A stretch of 64,000 nucleotides of DNA from Pycnococcus provasolii (Eukaryota; Chlorophyta; Pseudoscourfieldiophyceae; Pseudoscourfieldiales), in the NCBI GenBank assembly GCA_049487715.1, contig CP150564.1, positions 62,001 through 126,000 of the forward strand. The letters are read 5' to 3'. Below are positions 47,177-57,273 of the stretch, piece after piece. A model generated the notes under the pieces. It ran no database searches. It was given only the letters and a program-made list of their open reading frames with translations, and had not been told where the DNA came from. The position numbers were made by a program, and so were the translations under genes. The first letter of the stretch is position 1, and every line of letters begins with the position of its first letter.

Positions 47177-47835
47177 TCATCTCCATTCTGTTGTAAACTC
47201 TTTCCGCTCGTGTTTTTGACGTATTCCTGCATGAGCTGTCGATTCGCGCGCACGACTTCCTCCTGTAGTAGTTCGCTGAGTAGCTTGAAGTCGAACTCCG
47301 CCGCACATCGTTTTCGCACTTCAAGCAGTCTCACCGCGAGGCTTGGGCTGAGTTCCATCGCCTTGTTCATCCACGCGTCAGGATCTGTGAGCGGCACTTC
47401 TTCCATCAGGTACACCAGGGACCCGTAGTCGGGCCACTGTTCGATGCGCGTCGCCGTTGGCGCGAGAGCGAGGTCGCCTTCGTTTCCGATGCCGTCGAAT
47501 TCCGCGAGTACGATTTTCGCCGAAGCCCACGTGAGCAGCCTAGTGATTTGTTTGGATGCGAGCCTTTCGGCATACTCCGGCGTCCCTCCCGCGCTTACGG
47601 GTACTTCGAGCGCCTTTACAGGTACCACTACATGTCCTCGCCAACTCCTCTTCAGAACGGGAGCTCCTCTTCTATCATGATCGTGACGACAAGGACGAAA
47701 GCCACGACAAGACGCCACATTAAGACGCCACGACAAGACGCCAACGCCACCACCACCACCACCACCACCACCACCACCAACGTTACGACGAGGCTTATAC
47801 CACGTGGACATGTTCCCCATCACGATCATGATCAT
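47173..47835 (-). CDS. Probable plastid Rubisco assembly chaperone RbcX (class II)
   Basis: 220 residues from the ATG at 47835 (another in-frame ATG lies at 47934). The N-terminal ~95 residues contain a Gly run coded by GGT repeats (47748-47780) and an Arg/Ser-rich part, like a chloroplast transit peptide. The C-terminal ~130 residues are all-helical: SKQITRLLTWASAKIVLAEF, then SPSLAVRLLEVRKRCAAEFD and ELLQEEVVRANRQLMQEYV. This agrees with the plant RbcX core (LA.RI.EVR.AY....F.W..L....V...N..LM..Y). RbcX dimers clamp the C-terminus of RbcL during assembly of form I Rubisco. Recognition by pattern only; the N-terminal part is divergent. Confidence 0.6.
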   Translation of the reverse strand: MIMIVMGNMSTWYKPRRNVGGGGGGGGGGGVGVLSWRLNVASCRGFRPCRHDHDRRGAPVLKRSWRGHVVVPVKALEVPVSAGGTPEYAERLASKQITRLLTWASAKIVLAEFDGIGNEGDLALAPTATRIEQWPDYGSLVYLMEEVPLTDPDAWMNKAMELSPSLAVRLLEVRKRCAAEFDFKLLSELLQEEVVRANRQLMQEYVKNTSGKSLQQNGDD

Positions 47836-48094
47836 CCCGTGCTTTGGGATTCCAGAATCCCAAGCGAGATCAGGCGGGGAGGGGAGGGGCGACAAAATGG
47901 GACAAAACCCGACAAAACCGATTTCTGTCCCCATCAGAACCTCCCTCAATCAATCGACTTCCTTAAAACTTAAAAGTTACCTGCAACCTGTGGGCCTTGT
48001 ATGAACCGTTGCAAGGTTCTTGATCCAAGCTGGTTCTTGACCATTATTGTGGTCATTGTATTAAGGTTAGTCGCACAAGCTTCCATCCACGGCC

Positions 48095-48997
48095 ATGGCC
48101 GTGCTCCGTGAGGCGTGCTCCGTGAGGAAGACGCCTTCTTTTGACTTACTACGGCTAATACGGTCAGCATTTCCTTTTTTGTTATTAGTCCTATTAGTCT
48201 TTGCTGAAGCGCGCCTCGACGACGACGCCCTTCAAGACGTGCGATGGCTGCACCGCCCGTGCCACCTCAACTGCACGCGATGGACGCTCGTCGGATCGGG
48301 ACACGTCACCGAGCAAGAGTACGAAAGTATCAACAACGCACAAGGCTGTGTGGCGTGGTTCAGCGAAATCGTCAAGGGAATGAAAATAGACATGTTCGTC
48401 GCGCGACACGGCGCGTTTCGACCCAACTGGAACGGAATCATACCGCGAGACGTGCCGCAGTGTCCCGTGCTCGTCGATCCAGTTAGCATCGCACGCGCGA
48501 ACGACGCGCTCTGGGCTGGCGGATACCTCGACCCCATCTTCGTCTACGAACGTGCGCCAAGCTACAACCACCCCAATCCGAAGGTCTCGCCAAACGCGCG
48601 CATCTTTCCGGGGTGCGCGACGTGCAACGACGACAGAAGCGCGTGCATGCACGGCAAGCATAAGAACGGGCCGTCGACGGGCGCGGCGCTCATATCGTAC
48701 CTCCAGGGTGTTCAAACGGTGCAGCGCATAGACACGTACGGCATGACGTTCGACTACCAGTACGGGCTCGACTACCACATTGACTTCGTGAGGCCGCTCG
48801 TGAGGCAGTGCTGCACGAAGTGCGTCTTCCACGGCGTGCCCACAACTCGCGTCAAGCCGGAGTGGTCGCTCGACGAGCACCGCTCATCTATGCAAGCTGT
48901 GCAAAGCGCCAATGCAGCACGGCGCGACTCGCTGCGTAACAAGCTCGCCGCGCTCCGTCAAAGACCAAAGCCGTGGATTCAACATGGACGGCGCTGA
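48095..48997 (+). CDS. Divergent sialyltransferase-like (GT29-like) membrane protein
   Basis: 300 residues from the ATG at 48095. A signal anchor is near 27-41 (FPFLLLVLLVFAEA). Residues ~65-115 look like a weakened sialylmotif L (RWTLVGSGHV ... CVAWFSEIVKGMKIDMFVARHG). Near 190-215, GPSTGAALISYLQGV and then IDTYGMTF match motif S, and a following YHIDF segment sits where motif VS would be. Six or more Cys in the lumenal part suggest disulfides. The enzyme differs strongly from the clear GT29 at 8405-9568, so a different donor or acceptor, or loss of activity, is possible. TGTAA at 49036-49040. Confidence 0.6.
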   Translation: MAVLREACSVRKTPSFDLLRLIRSAFPFLLLVLLVFAEARLDDDALQDVRWLHRPCHLNCTRWTLVGSGHVTEQEYESINNAQGCVAWFSEIVKGMKIDMFVARHGAFRPNWNGIIPRDVPQCPVLVDPVSIARANDALWAGGYLDPIFVYERAPSYNHPNPKVSPNARIFPGCATCNDDRSACMHGKHKNGPSTGAALISYLQGVQTVQRIDTYGMTFDYQYGLDYHIDFVRPLVRQCCTKCVFHGVPTTRVKPEWSLDEHRSSMQAVQSANAARRDSLRNKLAALRQRPKPWIQHGRR

Positions 48998-49844
48998 CGA
49001 TTTTGTCTTTTGTTAGTTAAGTATAGTAGTTGTTGTGTAACATGAAGTGAAGCTCTTGTACATCAACAAATCACCTCGTGGTTGTCGCAGAGCTGCTCCG
49101 CGCATGCTTGCCCAATAATACTTCGTTGCCAACACGCTAGCATCGCACTCGTGCCGTTGACTTCATGACTTGAGCTAAGTGATTGAAACCGTAACAAGTA
49201 TCAAGAGAAAATAAAGCGGCCGCTAACCTTAAGCGACCTCAAGTAGTACATAGCGCACTGGAATAGTGAGTAGTAGTAAGAACCACTGGTAGTGGCCACC
49301 ACTACAGATGAATGTTAGATCGGTCGGTAATCAAGGATCCAACGCCGTCCACGTGTCACACTTTCTGCTCGGACGTCCCGGCGCGTCCCGGGACGGCGTT
49401 TTGGCGTCCCGGGACGTCCCAGGACGTCCCGGGACGTCCCAAGGGGATGGGACCGACTGTGAGGATAACGGTAAAGTTCCAGTTACACGAGTACTATGTA
49501 ACACCAGCTGATGTAATTAATGAATCGTTACTAGGGGGGGGTCACACACCAGAGAGACCCGAGCCTTAAGGTCGCCCTCCCCGGGGGGCAAAGCACGGCA
49601 TGGAAGGCCGCCAAATAGGTCTAGAGAGACCGTACCGAATCTAACCTCATCCCCTGGGCATTTGATTTAGATTCTAGAGGATTAGGTTTGTCACCCCCTG
49701 GGATCCCCGGTGACCCAAGCTTTGGTCCCGGGACCTTTTGGTGACCTCCCCCTACTAGTAACTCAACCACTCTTAACAATTTTAGTGGCGTCGTTCCTCC
49801 TTGGAGACAACCTAGGGAGGTTTAGGATACAACCGGTAAAGTTG
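48998..49844. other. Intergenic region with GGACGTCCC array
   Basis: Holds the palindromic array at 49371-49440 and scattered GGTGACC and CCCGGGACC motifs (49690-49740). No gene seen. Confidence 0.5.
49371..49440. repeat. GGACGTCCC palindromic mini-array
   Basis: At least five overlapping copies of GGACGTCCC or GGGACGTCCC, with CGCGTCCCGGGACG variants, in 70 bp. Each 10-mer is self-complementary, so both strands read alike. Confidence 0.8.
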
Positions 49845-50545
49845 TCACACTACCTCTCCACTTCCAAACCCCGATAACACCCTGAACCCCGATATGCGAG
49901 GAGGATGCGCTTGTGCCGGGGTACTGGGAGTAATGAGGCCGAGTCCCCGTGGGGTGAGGGGTGAGGTCATGGGCTGGGCAGTATAAAGGGAATCGTCCTC
50001 TTCATTAACGGCATACTCCGCATCGCTATCCTCGTTAACGGCTGGCGTGTCCAGGCTGTTGGTGCGAGTTCCGGGCGGTATCCAATTTCCGTCTCCGTCA
50101 ATGAGTCCCGCGGCCCGTGCTGGCGCGAAGGCCGCTCCTATTTCAGCGAACTCTCCTGGGACGCCGTGTTCCTCTTCGTACTGTCCATGCGTGTCCCACC
50201 CCCAATTATTCCATCCCCCAACAGGCGGTTGCACTGTGCGAGCAAGGAGAACGCGAACGCGATTACCGCGGCTGGCCACCGCCTGCCGCGCTTGCACCGG
50301 CGCGCGTTCTCCTGAGACGCTTTCCAAACGGATAAGGCCACCGGCTTGTCCTTGAGGTACGTACGTGTCTGCAGCGTCCAGGCCACGGGCCCTCCTTCTA
50401 AGGGGCTGGGCCCTCGCCGGGCCCGGATTGCCAAACCACCACTCCCACTCCCCGACCAGAGCTGCATCCCCGTGTGCCCGATGAAAATGAGCTTTGTAGG
50501 GGCCCGGAGGCGGGGAGGGGGCTCCCGTCGTCGTCCCGCCTCATC
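49845..50545 (-). pseudogene. Protein-like open frame without a start codon
   Basis: A continuous frame of ~230 codons from just after a TGA near 50545 to the stop at 49845. It has no ATG until the C-terminal third. The reading is protein-like (HFHRAHGDAALVGEWEWW, GNRVRVLLARTVQPPVGGWN, EEHGVPGEFAEIGAAF), rich in Trp, Pro and Arg. No family was recognised. It could be an internal exon, or a decayed mobile-element ORF. It lies divergent to SLX1, and surrounding DNA is repeat-rich. Confidence 0.35.
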
Positions 50546-50598
50546 GGTTTTGGAATCGTCTTCATTCTTCGCATTGTGTCGCATGCATGCGTGAATAA

Positions 50599-51660
50599 AT
50601 GGCAGGTGGTCCTCCTCCTCAGAAGAAGAGTAAGATTGTTCGCGTCTCCGCAGCTCAGAGAGCTCCCCAGTCGGACGAACTCTCTTTAGCTCGTCCTCCT
50701 GGTAGCTCTAGTGTGAATGCGAATGCGACGTGTTTCTTCGCTACCTACCTTTTGGTGTCCCGCTCCACCGTCCGCAGCGGACGCACGTACGTGGGATTCA
50801 CAGTGAACCCGCCGCGACGTTTAAGACAACACAACGGCGAGATCATCTCAGGGGCGTATCGCACGAAATCTGGACGGCCGTGGGATATGGTCATGATCGT
50901 ACACGGGTTTCCTTCGCAAGTGCAGGCGCTGCAGTTCGAGTGGGCGTGGCAAAACCCACAGAGGTCCAAAATTGCACGCAGGGCGCTTGAACCGTGCAAG
51001 CTCAAAACGCGCGATCTGACGGGTGTCAACGGAAAGTACCGCGTCGTATTCGCGCTTATGGCGGAGCCGCCGTTCGCGCACTACCCGCTCAATGTGCAGT
51101 TCCTCTCGTCGGTTCATCAGCAGGCGGCGAGTGGCGCCGTCGCGACGCAAGTGCGCAACGGCGGAAACGAGCTTCCCGCGCACATGTCCATATCCGTTGG
51201 CGGAATGGACGACGTTGCGGAGCTCGTGGCAGCGGCGCGGAAAGGCGCTGCATTAGACGCGAACGACGACGACGACGACGACGAACGGGGCGACGACGAC
51301 GAGCCCATGTGCGACGACGGCGCAGGCGCCGGCGCAGGAGGAGGCACGGCTGCTCCCGAGATATCTGACGTCGAAACCGCCAACACGAGCTGTACGACGA
51401 CGACAACGACAACGACGACCGCCCGTCCTTCCGTTTGCGCGATCTGCACGACGGAGCTTTCGTATGGCACGAAGCGCGTCGCGTGTCCGAGTTGCGGCGC
51501 CCGCTACCACGCCGCTTGTCTCGCGTCCATGCAGGTTCCTCGGAGCGACCGTTTGCTTCCTTCGGAGGCGCTGTGTCCGTCGTGCAACGCGACGCACGCG
51601 TGGGGCATGTGCGTGCATGCTGGCCGGCAGGCTAATAAGCGCGGCAGAAATGTGCAGTAA
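50599..51660 (+). CDS. SLX1: Structure-specific endonuclease subunit SLX1
   Basis: 353 residues from the ATG at 50599. The GIY-YIG nuclease domain has [11 protein letters not shown] at about 45-55, then [20 protein letters not shown] near 61-80 with the catalytic Arg, and FEWAWQNP near 113-120 with the metal-binding Glu. The C-terminal RING/PHD-like zinc finger is intact (CAICTTEL ... [12 protein letters not shown] ... LCPSC). SLX1 with SLX4 cuts branched DNA such as Holliday junctions and flaps. Between the domains lies an Asp-rich then Thr-rich linker encoded by GAC and ACG repeats (51267-51425). TGTAA at 51672-51676. Confidence 0.9.
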   Translation: MAGGPPPQKKSKIVRVSAAQRAPQSDELSLARPPGSSSVNANATCFFATYLLVSRSTVRSGRTYVGFTVNPPRRLRQHNGEIISGAYRTKSGRPWDMVMIVHGFPSQVQALQFEWAWQNPQRSKIARRALEPCKLKTRDLTGVNGKYRVVFALMAEPPFAHYPLNVQFLSSVHQQAASGAVATQVRNGGNELPAHMSISVGGMDDVAELVAAARKGAALDANDDDDDDERGDDDEPMCDDGAGAGAGGGTAAPEISDVETANTSCTTTTTTTTTARPSVCAICTTELSYGTKRVACPSCGARYHAACLASMQVPRSDRLLPSEALCPSCNATHAWGMCVHAGRQANKRGRNVQ

Positions 51661-51852
51661 AAGTGTATCACTGTAAGCTACTTACGATAGTCCTAGTAAC
51701 ATGTCGTACGACGGATTGTTCGTTCTCTTTTCCACCTCTAGGAAGACGTGACAGTGACAGTGACAGTGGGTAGAATGACACCTTGAATATGAATAGATTC
51801 TATGAATTCCATTCTGAAGAGGTGTTACAAGTTGAGTAAACAAAATTCCTTT

Positions 51853-53061
51853 TTACAAATCCGCCTGCGTAACCCTGAATGGACCAGAGACGCCAGCGGG
51901 AGGGGCTTGGTCGTCGCCGTTGTATCCCCAGCACGCGACACTGCCGTCGACTCGTAGCGCCAAAGAGTGACGCGCACCCGCAGCGATTGCGACGAAGGTG
52001 CCCGGAACGCCGTCGGGAGGTGCTTGGCCTACGTCGTTGTCTCCCCAGCACTCGACACTGCCGTCGACTCGTAGCGCCAAAGAGTGACGCGCACCCGTAG
52101 CGATTGCGACGAAGGTGCCCGGAACGCCGTCGGGAGGTGCTTGGCCTACGTCGTTGTCTCCCCAGCACGCGATACTGCCGTCGACTCGTAGTGCCAACGA
52201 GTGTATAGCACCCGCAGCGATTGCGACGAAGGTGCCCGGAACGCCGTCGGGAGGGTCTTGGCCGTCTTCGTTGTGGCCCCAGCACGCGATACTGCCGTCG
52301 ACTCGTAGCGCCAAAGAGTGACGCGCACCCGCAGCGATTGCGACGAAGTTTCCCGGAATGCCGTCGGGAGGCGCCCGGCCGTCGCCGTTGTGGCCCCAGC
52401 ACGCGATGCTGCCGTCGACTCGTAGTGCCAACGAGTGTATAGCACCCGCAGCGATTGCGACGAAGGTGCCCGGAACGCCGTCGGGAAGTGCCTGGCCTTC
52501 GTCGTTGTCTCCCCAGCACGCGATACTGCCGTCGACTCGTATCGCTAACGAGTGACCGCCACCTGCAGCGATTGCGACGAAGTCACCCGGAACGCCAGCG
52601 GGAGGCGCTTGGTCGAAGGTGTTGTCTCCCCAGCACGCGATACTGCCGTCGACTCGTAGTGCCAAAGAGTGGGTTTCATCCGTAGCGATTGCGACGAAGT
52701 CCCCCGGAACGCCGTCAGGAGGGGCCTGGCCGAGGTTGTTTAGTCCCCAGCACGCGATACTGCCATCGACTCGTATCACTAACGATTGACCTCTTGCGCC
52801 GCCACCACCTGCTGCGAGCAGTCCATTTGCCGTTCGCGCGGCTTGTTTCCGCTCCCGCACCTTGTTTAACCTACGTTCACGCTGCCAGTTGACGAAGACG
52901 CGCATCATGGAGTACGCGAGAGACGTCCATGACTCGGAGGGAGGCGTGGTTGTCATTTCGAGGCCTCGGAGGGAGCACGCCATCAATCCATAATTCCGAA
53001 TGGTCCCCCGAACCAGGTCATCGGGTCGAACGAGGTGATGGGACGAGGTGATGGGACCCAT
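51853..53061 (-). CDS. RCC1-type beta-propeller repeat protein
   Basis: 402 residues from the ATG at 53061. After ~90 residues with a basic amphipathic helix (RERRLNKVRERKQAARTAN), eight tandem 39-residue repeats follow, with consensus HSLALRVDGSIACWG and DGVPGTFVAIAAG. These fit the RCC1_2/BNR type of seven-bladed propeller. Repeats are nearly identical at DNA level too (117-bp units, 51883-52830), indicating recent expansion or gene conversion. Function is unknown; it lacks the features of the Ran exchange factor itself. The last unit is slightly degenerate and the protein ends soon after, with TAA inside a TTGTAA context. Confidence 0.85.
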   Translation of the reverse strand: MGPITSSHHLVRPDDLVRGTIRNYGLMACSLRGLEMTTTPPSESWTSLAYSMMRVFVNWQRERRLNKVRERKQAARTANGLLAAGGGGARGQSLVIRVDGSIACWGLNNLGQAPPDGVPGDFVAIATDETHSLALRVDGSIACWGDNTFDQAPPAGVPGDFVAIAAGGGHSLAIRVDGSIACWGDNDEGQALPDGVPGTFVAIAAGAIHSLALRVDGSIACWGHNGDGRAPPDGIPGNFVAIAAGARHSLALRVDGSIACWGHNEDGQDPPDGVPGTFVAIAAGAIHSLALRVDGSIACWGDNDVGQAPPDGVPGTFVAIATGARHSLALRVDGSVECWGDNDVGQAPPDGVPGTFVAIAAGARHSLALRVDGSVACWGYNGDDQAPPAGVSGPFRVTQADL

Positions 53062-54405
53062 TAAACTTTACCACTAAAGTGTCCCTCGCATGTCGCATGA
53101 TGAGCTCACCTCGTGATTCGGGAAGGAGGAAGGATCCAGGAGTCCATAGTCCATACGGAAGTTCCATAGTCTACCGTGGTATGAATAGGTGGTAAGGTTA
53201 GATGGTAAACTTTACCACTATGTATTTTGATCAGCGAGGTGGTCAAGAACACAGGTAGGTGCCTCAAGAACGTTCTCAAGAGGCTCTTGAAAACAATTCA
53301 TGCGTGAGCTGTAAATAAAATTTACATAGGAGCCGCGGCCTTCCCCCTTAACCCTTTGGCCCCTGAATTCTTTTCTCCCCTCCCGCATTTGAGGTTGGGG
53401 GTTAGGCCGAGAATCCTCTTGAGTGGGTCCTGAGGTTAGGTCCAGGAACGATTTTGAGTTCCCCTCAGGTGTTCCCCTCCCCCCGCCTGCCCGCCGGGGA
53501 GGAAGACCCAGGACTGCACTGCGGCGCCATGGCGTTATCGCCGGTGATGGTGGCGCGCGTAGTGGCGCAGTCCGTAGCGCTGGGCTGGTGGGCGGCGTGA
53601 CTGGTGGGCTGTGGGTATGCCTCATGTAAAAGAATGTAACAACATCGTCAAAACTAAACAACATCATGGCCCACCCACTCTCCCTTCCCCTCCCCTCCAC
53701 CTCCACCTCCATGTCGTTTGGTGTTGAAGTTGATGTTGTTACATTCTTTTACACGAGGTCCCCCCACACCTCAGGCCGACGAGGTCCTCGACGTCTACGT
53801 CGGACGGTGCTCCGTCGTCGCCTGGGTCAAAGCCGTCGTCGTCATCGTCGTCGGGAGACCGAGCTGCTCGTTCGCCCTGCCTCCTTGGCCGTCCTTGATG
53901 AGCATGGTGCGGTGGAAGAGCAGTGTCATGAGGTTCCGTGGCGCGTGCAGGTGCGCCAAATAGAGCCTCCCATATGCCCATGGCCCGTGCGAGTTAGCTG
54001 TGGAAGCCGGTCCGTGCGACGCGAGCAATGGAAGGTGAAAACACCAAAAACGTGGCCTGCGAAATGTGAATAAATCGGCGCGTGTCGTTCGAGCAGTGCG
54101 ACCCCCTCACGCGTGAAGTGCGCTGACGAGCTGCCCGTGAGTTGCAGTGCTCAGCCCGCCTACGCAATGGAAGGCGAAGGCAGCAGCGGTGCCGCCACGG
54201 AAATCCGCAGTGAAAACAATGAGATACAGTGTATGGGGGAGCGGAAGAGGTAACAACGACTTCTCTCGGGAATTTCCCCGGGTGTAGCAGTTGGTGCAAA
54301 TAGGGCTCAAAGGGTTAAGACCCTTCGGCCACTCGGGCTCGGGACCTATTCGACCATTCTAAAATATCAAAACGCATCCGTCGAACGAACGCAGAAATCC
54401 ACGAC
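53062..54405. other. Intergenic region with fold-back element
   Basis: No supported gene. It contains two similar AAACTTTACCACTA motifs (53064-53077 and 53205-53218) and the inverted repeat at 53620-53758. Short frames on both strands overlap one another and look random. Confidence 0.5.
53620..53758. mobile_element. Fold-back / MITE-like inverted repeat, ~139 bp
   Basis: The left arm 53620-53646 and right arm 53732-53758 are reverse complements over 27 bp with one mismatch (inner 21 bp perfect, GTAAAAGAATGTAACAACATC). The 85-bp centre is C-rich. No coding capacity and no clear target-site duplication. Confidence 0.55.
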
Positions 54406-57273
54406 ATGTCAGGAAACAACGTCGCACACTCTCTGTCTGTCTCTGTTGGTTTGTCTGTGTCGGGGATCCACGATCCCACGGAGCAGCCAGCATCATCCAT
54501 GTCTGCGGCGGTGGATCCCATGAATGAGGCTTTCGCGTCACGGCGTCCCTTGTCTTCTCCAAGGTCGTCAGCACACGCACCTGCAGCTGATTATCATGTT
54601 CGTGATGTCCGTGATGTCGCCATTAGTATGCAAGATGTCCTGGCCATGCAAGACAACAACCTTGCCCTTGCAGACCAACCTGCTCCTGCTGATGTTTCGG
54701 CTGATTCTCATGAGGAGGGTTCTGATCAGCGTCAACGTCGTCATTCACCAGCCTCGGGGGGCGCCTTGCAGACCAACATCAGGCTGAACTTGCACGAAGA
54801 ACCTGGTGCACCAGCACCAGCGTCGCTCGAGCACTTTGATGAAGATGTACGCAGGTCGTCCGTGACGTCGCTGCCTGACCTCGACCTCAATGTCAACACC
54901 AGCCAGCAGAGAACAACAAGACGAAGAAGGCAACTTGCAGCAAATGACAACAGCAGCAGCAGCAGTGACAACAACAACAGCAACAACAGCAAGGCGGCGT
55001 TCGCATCCATCGAGTACAGCCCGGAACACAGCGACGCGGAGGGCGACGAACCCGCGCCGGAGCCCTCACTCACAGCCCTACGCAGCTTTTCCATGCGATT
55101 CCACGAAATTGGTGTGCACGTCCCACGAACGGCAACCGTGTACCGGTGGCTGAGAGGCCTTCTCGTTGGCCTCATGACTGCCATCTGCGCTTTCACCATC
55201 TCGCTCGTCGTCGCCAACTTCGAGGGACTCAGGTTCGTGCTCCTGTCGCATCACACGCGATCGTTCGTCGTGCAGCTGGCGCAGAAGTGCGCGTTCAACG
55301 CTGCGCTCGTCATCGTCGCGTCAACCGTCGTTCTCACCGTCGGGCCGAGAGCCGCAGGGAGCGGCGTTCCAGAGGTGAAAGGGTTCCTCAACGGCGTGAA
55401 TATTCATGGCGCGCTCGCGAAGAGAACGCTCTTCGCTAAGGTGGTGGGAAGCGCGCTCGCCGTGTCCGCTGGCCTGGCCGTGGGCAAGGAGGGACCGTTC
55501 ATTCACATCGGCTCGTGCATTGCCGATGCCCAGTGGCGTCGCACCGCGAGACGCGGCCAGCGCGAGAGGCGCGACCTTGTCACGATTGGCGCCGCGAGTG
55601 GCGTCGCAGCCGCCTTCCAGGCGCCGCTGGGCGGCGTGCTCTTTGCACTGGAGGAGGCATCCACACACTGGAGGAGCGAGCTGACGTGGAGGGCGTTCGC
55701 GGCCACCGCAGTCACCGCCGTTGCTGTCGAGCTCTTCGCGGTGGCGTGCAAGAGCGGCGGCAACCCCTGCGGCTATTACAGCGGCTCTGGATTCGTGCTA
55801 TTCGAGGTGCCGCGCCTCGACTTGCCCAGCCGCTTTCTGGCGCAGGTGTGGGCCATCGTCCCCCTCGCGGTGCTCGGCGGCATGATGGGCGCATTCTTCA
55901 CAACGCGGAACATCAAGCTGAATGCGTGGAGAACTCGCACGATGGCAGCGAAGAGCCGCGGTTGGCGCGTGCTTGAAGTGGTGATCGTGAGCATTGTCAC
56001 CACCATGTGCGCGCATGCCCTGCCATTCGTCGTACCGTCGTGCGTGAGCGGAGAGCCGCCAGGTTCGGAACGGTTTCGCCGATTCGTCGCCGAGGTTCCT
56101 CTCTGCAAGTCAGGCGAGTACTCCGCGCTCGCCGCGCTTCTCATCAACCCGCAGGAGCAGGCGATACGCATCCTGCTCACCTCCGCACCGGGTCAGATCA
56201 GCGGGCCGGCGCTCGCCATTTTCAGCCTCTACTACTACGTGCTCAACTGCGTAACATTCGGCGTTGCGGTGCCCGCGGGCCTCTTTACGCCGAGCATTCT
56301 AATTGGCGGCGCACTTGGTCGCGCCTACTGCGGCGTGCTGCGCGCGGTGGTGCCCCCCGTGTTGCTCCCTGGCGGTGTAGATCCCACGCTGTACACGATC
56401 CTAGGCGCGGCAGCCTACATGGGCGGGCTGATGCGCATGACTGTTTCATTGTGCGTGATCATCCTCGAGATCACCGGTTCACTGCACCCGCTGCCTCTCG
56501 TCATGCTGACTCTGTCGGTGGCAAAGATGGTTGGCGACCGCTTCTGCTCGTCCGTGTACGAAGAACATCTCAAGCTCAAAGGTGTTCCATTCCTTGACCA
56601 AAGGCCGCCGCGGAATTCCGACGGGTCGCGCAACGCGATGCGCGTGAGCGAGGCGATGTGCCGCGACGTGCTCGCCGTGCCCGTGAAGTGCACTGCGGAG
56701 GTTCTCATGAAGATCCTCTCCGACGGTACGACGTACAGCAGCTTTCCCGTGGTGGACAACGACCGCTGCGTCGTGGGTGTTGCAAGGCGTCAGGATCTCA
56801 TGAGGCTGGCTGATTCAACTGTCGTCGCCGTGCGCGCGCGCGCACCTCTCGACCTGAGGCAGTATGCCAGGTACGTCCCTCCCGCTCTCGCGAGGCGTCC
56901 TCTTGCCGAGGCGTACTCCAGCTTCCGTTGGTTGGGTGTGCGACTCCTCCCCGTGGTGAGCAGCGCGCGAGGTCGCCTCGTGGGCGTGCTGACGAGAAGC
57001 GACCTGCTCGGGTGGTCTGGCACGTGGCTGGCGGAGCGCGCCACGATGGACCTGGATCGTGACGAGGCTGCTGACGACGAGGCGGCAGCGTTCGACGCAT
57101 CGCGCCACTCGTACGACTACGACGACATCATCGACGACGACGATTACGACAGCGAGCATGGTGCTGCCGTTACAACCCCTCTCACGCCAAGTACGCCTCT
57201 GCTTGTTTCCCGGGAGCGTGAATCGCAGGAGAACTTAATGGCGGATGAAAGTGCGGAGCAGGAAGATGGGTGA
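54406..57273 (+). CDS. CLC family chloride/proton exchanger with CBS pair
   Basis: 955 residues from the ATG at 54406. A long disordered N-terminus (Ser, Gln, Asn-rich) precedes the membrane core starting near 245. Selectivity signatures: GSGVPEVKGFLNG near 317, GKEGPFIH near 359 (the gating Glu) and VPAGLFTPSILIGG near 621. FALEEASTHWRSE carries the second Glu at the internal proton-glutamate site, where channels have Val, so a 2Cl-/H+ exchanger of intracellular membranes is inferred, like CLC-7 or plant vacuolar CLCs. The first signature has Ser (GSG) rather than Pro, suggesting chloride over nitrate. Two CBS domains fill ~745-885, followed by an acidic tail. TGTAA at 57336-57340. Confidence 0.93.
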   Translation: MSGNNVAHSLSVSVGLSVSGIHDPTEQPASSMSAAVDPMNEAFASRRPLSSPRSSAHAPAADYHVRDVRDVAISMQDVLAMQDNNLALADQPAPADVSADSHEEGSDQRQRRHSPASGGALQTNIRLNLHEEPGAPAPASLEHFDEDVRRSSVTSLPDLDLNVNTSQQRTTRRRRQLAANDNSSSSSDNNNSNNSKAAFASIEYSPEHSDAEGDEPAPEPSLTALRSFSMRFHEIGVHVPRTATVYRWLRGLLVGLMTAICAFTISLVVANFEGLRFVLLSHHTRSFVVQLAQKCAFNAALVIVASTVVLTVGPRAAGSGVPEVKGFLNGVNIHGALAKRTLFAKVVGSALAVSAGLAVGKEGPFIHIGSCIADAQWRRTARRGQRERRDLVTIGAASGVAAAFQAPLGGVLFALEEASTHWRSELTWRAFAATAVTAVAVELFAVACKSGGNPCGYYSGSGFVLFEVPRLDLPSRFLAQVWAIVPLAVLGGMMGAFFTTRNIKLNAWRTRTMAAKSRGWRVLEVVIVSIVTTMCAHALPFVVPSCVSGEPPGSERFRRFVAEVPLCKSGEYSALAALLINPQEQAIRILLTSAPGQISGPALAIFSLYYYVLNCVTFGVAVPAGLFTPSILIGGALGRAYCGVLRAVVPPVLLPGGVDPTLYTILGAAAYMGGLMRMTVSLCVIILEITGSLHPLPLVMLTLSVAKMVGDRFCSSVYEEHLKLKGVPFLDQRPPRNSDGSRNAMRVSEAMCRDVLAVPVKCTAEVLMKILSDGTTYSSFPVVDNDRCVVGVARRQDLMRLADSTVVAVRARAPLDLRQYARYVPPALARRPLAEAYSSFRWLGVRLLPVVSSARGRLVGVLTRSDLLGWSGTWLAERATMDLDRDEAADDEAAAFDASRHSYDYDDIIDDDDYDSEHGAAVTTPLTPSTPLLVSRERESQENLMADESAEQEDG

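Noticed and set aside
51883-52830. A CRISPR-like array (regular repeats with variable spacers)
   Set aside because: The repeats are in frame, encode RCC1-type units and have no unique spacers; the genome is eukaryotic.
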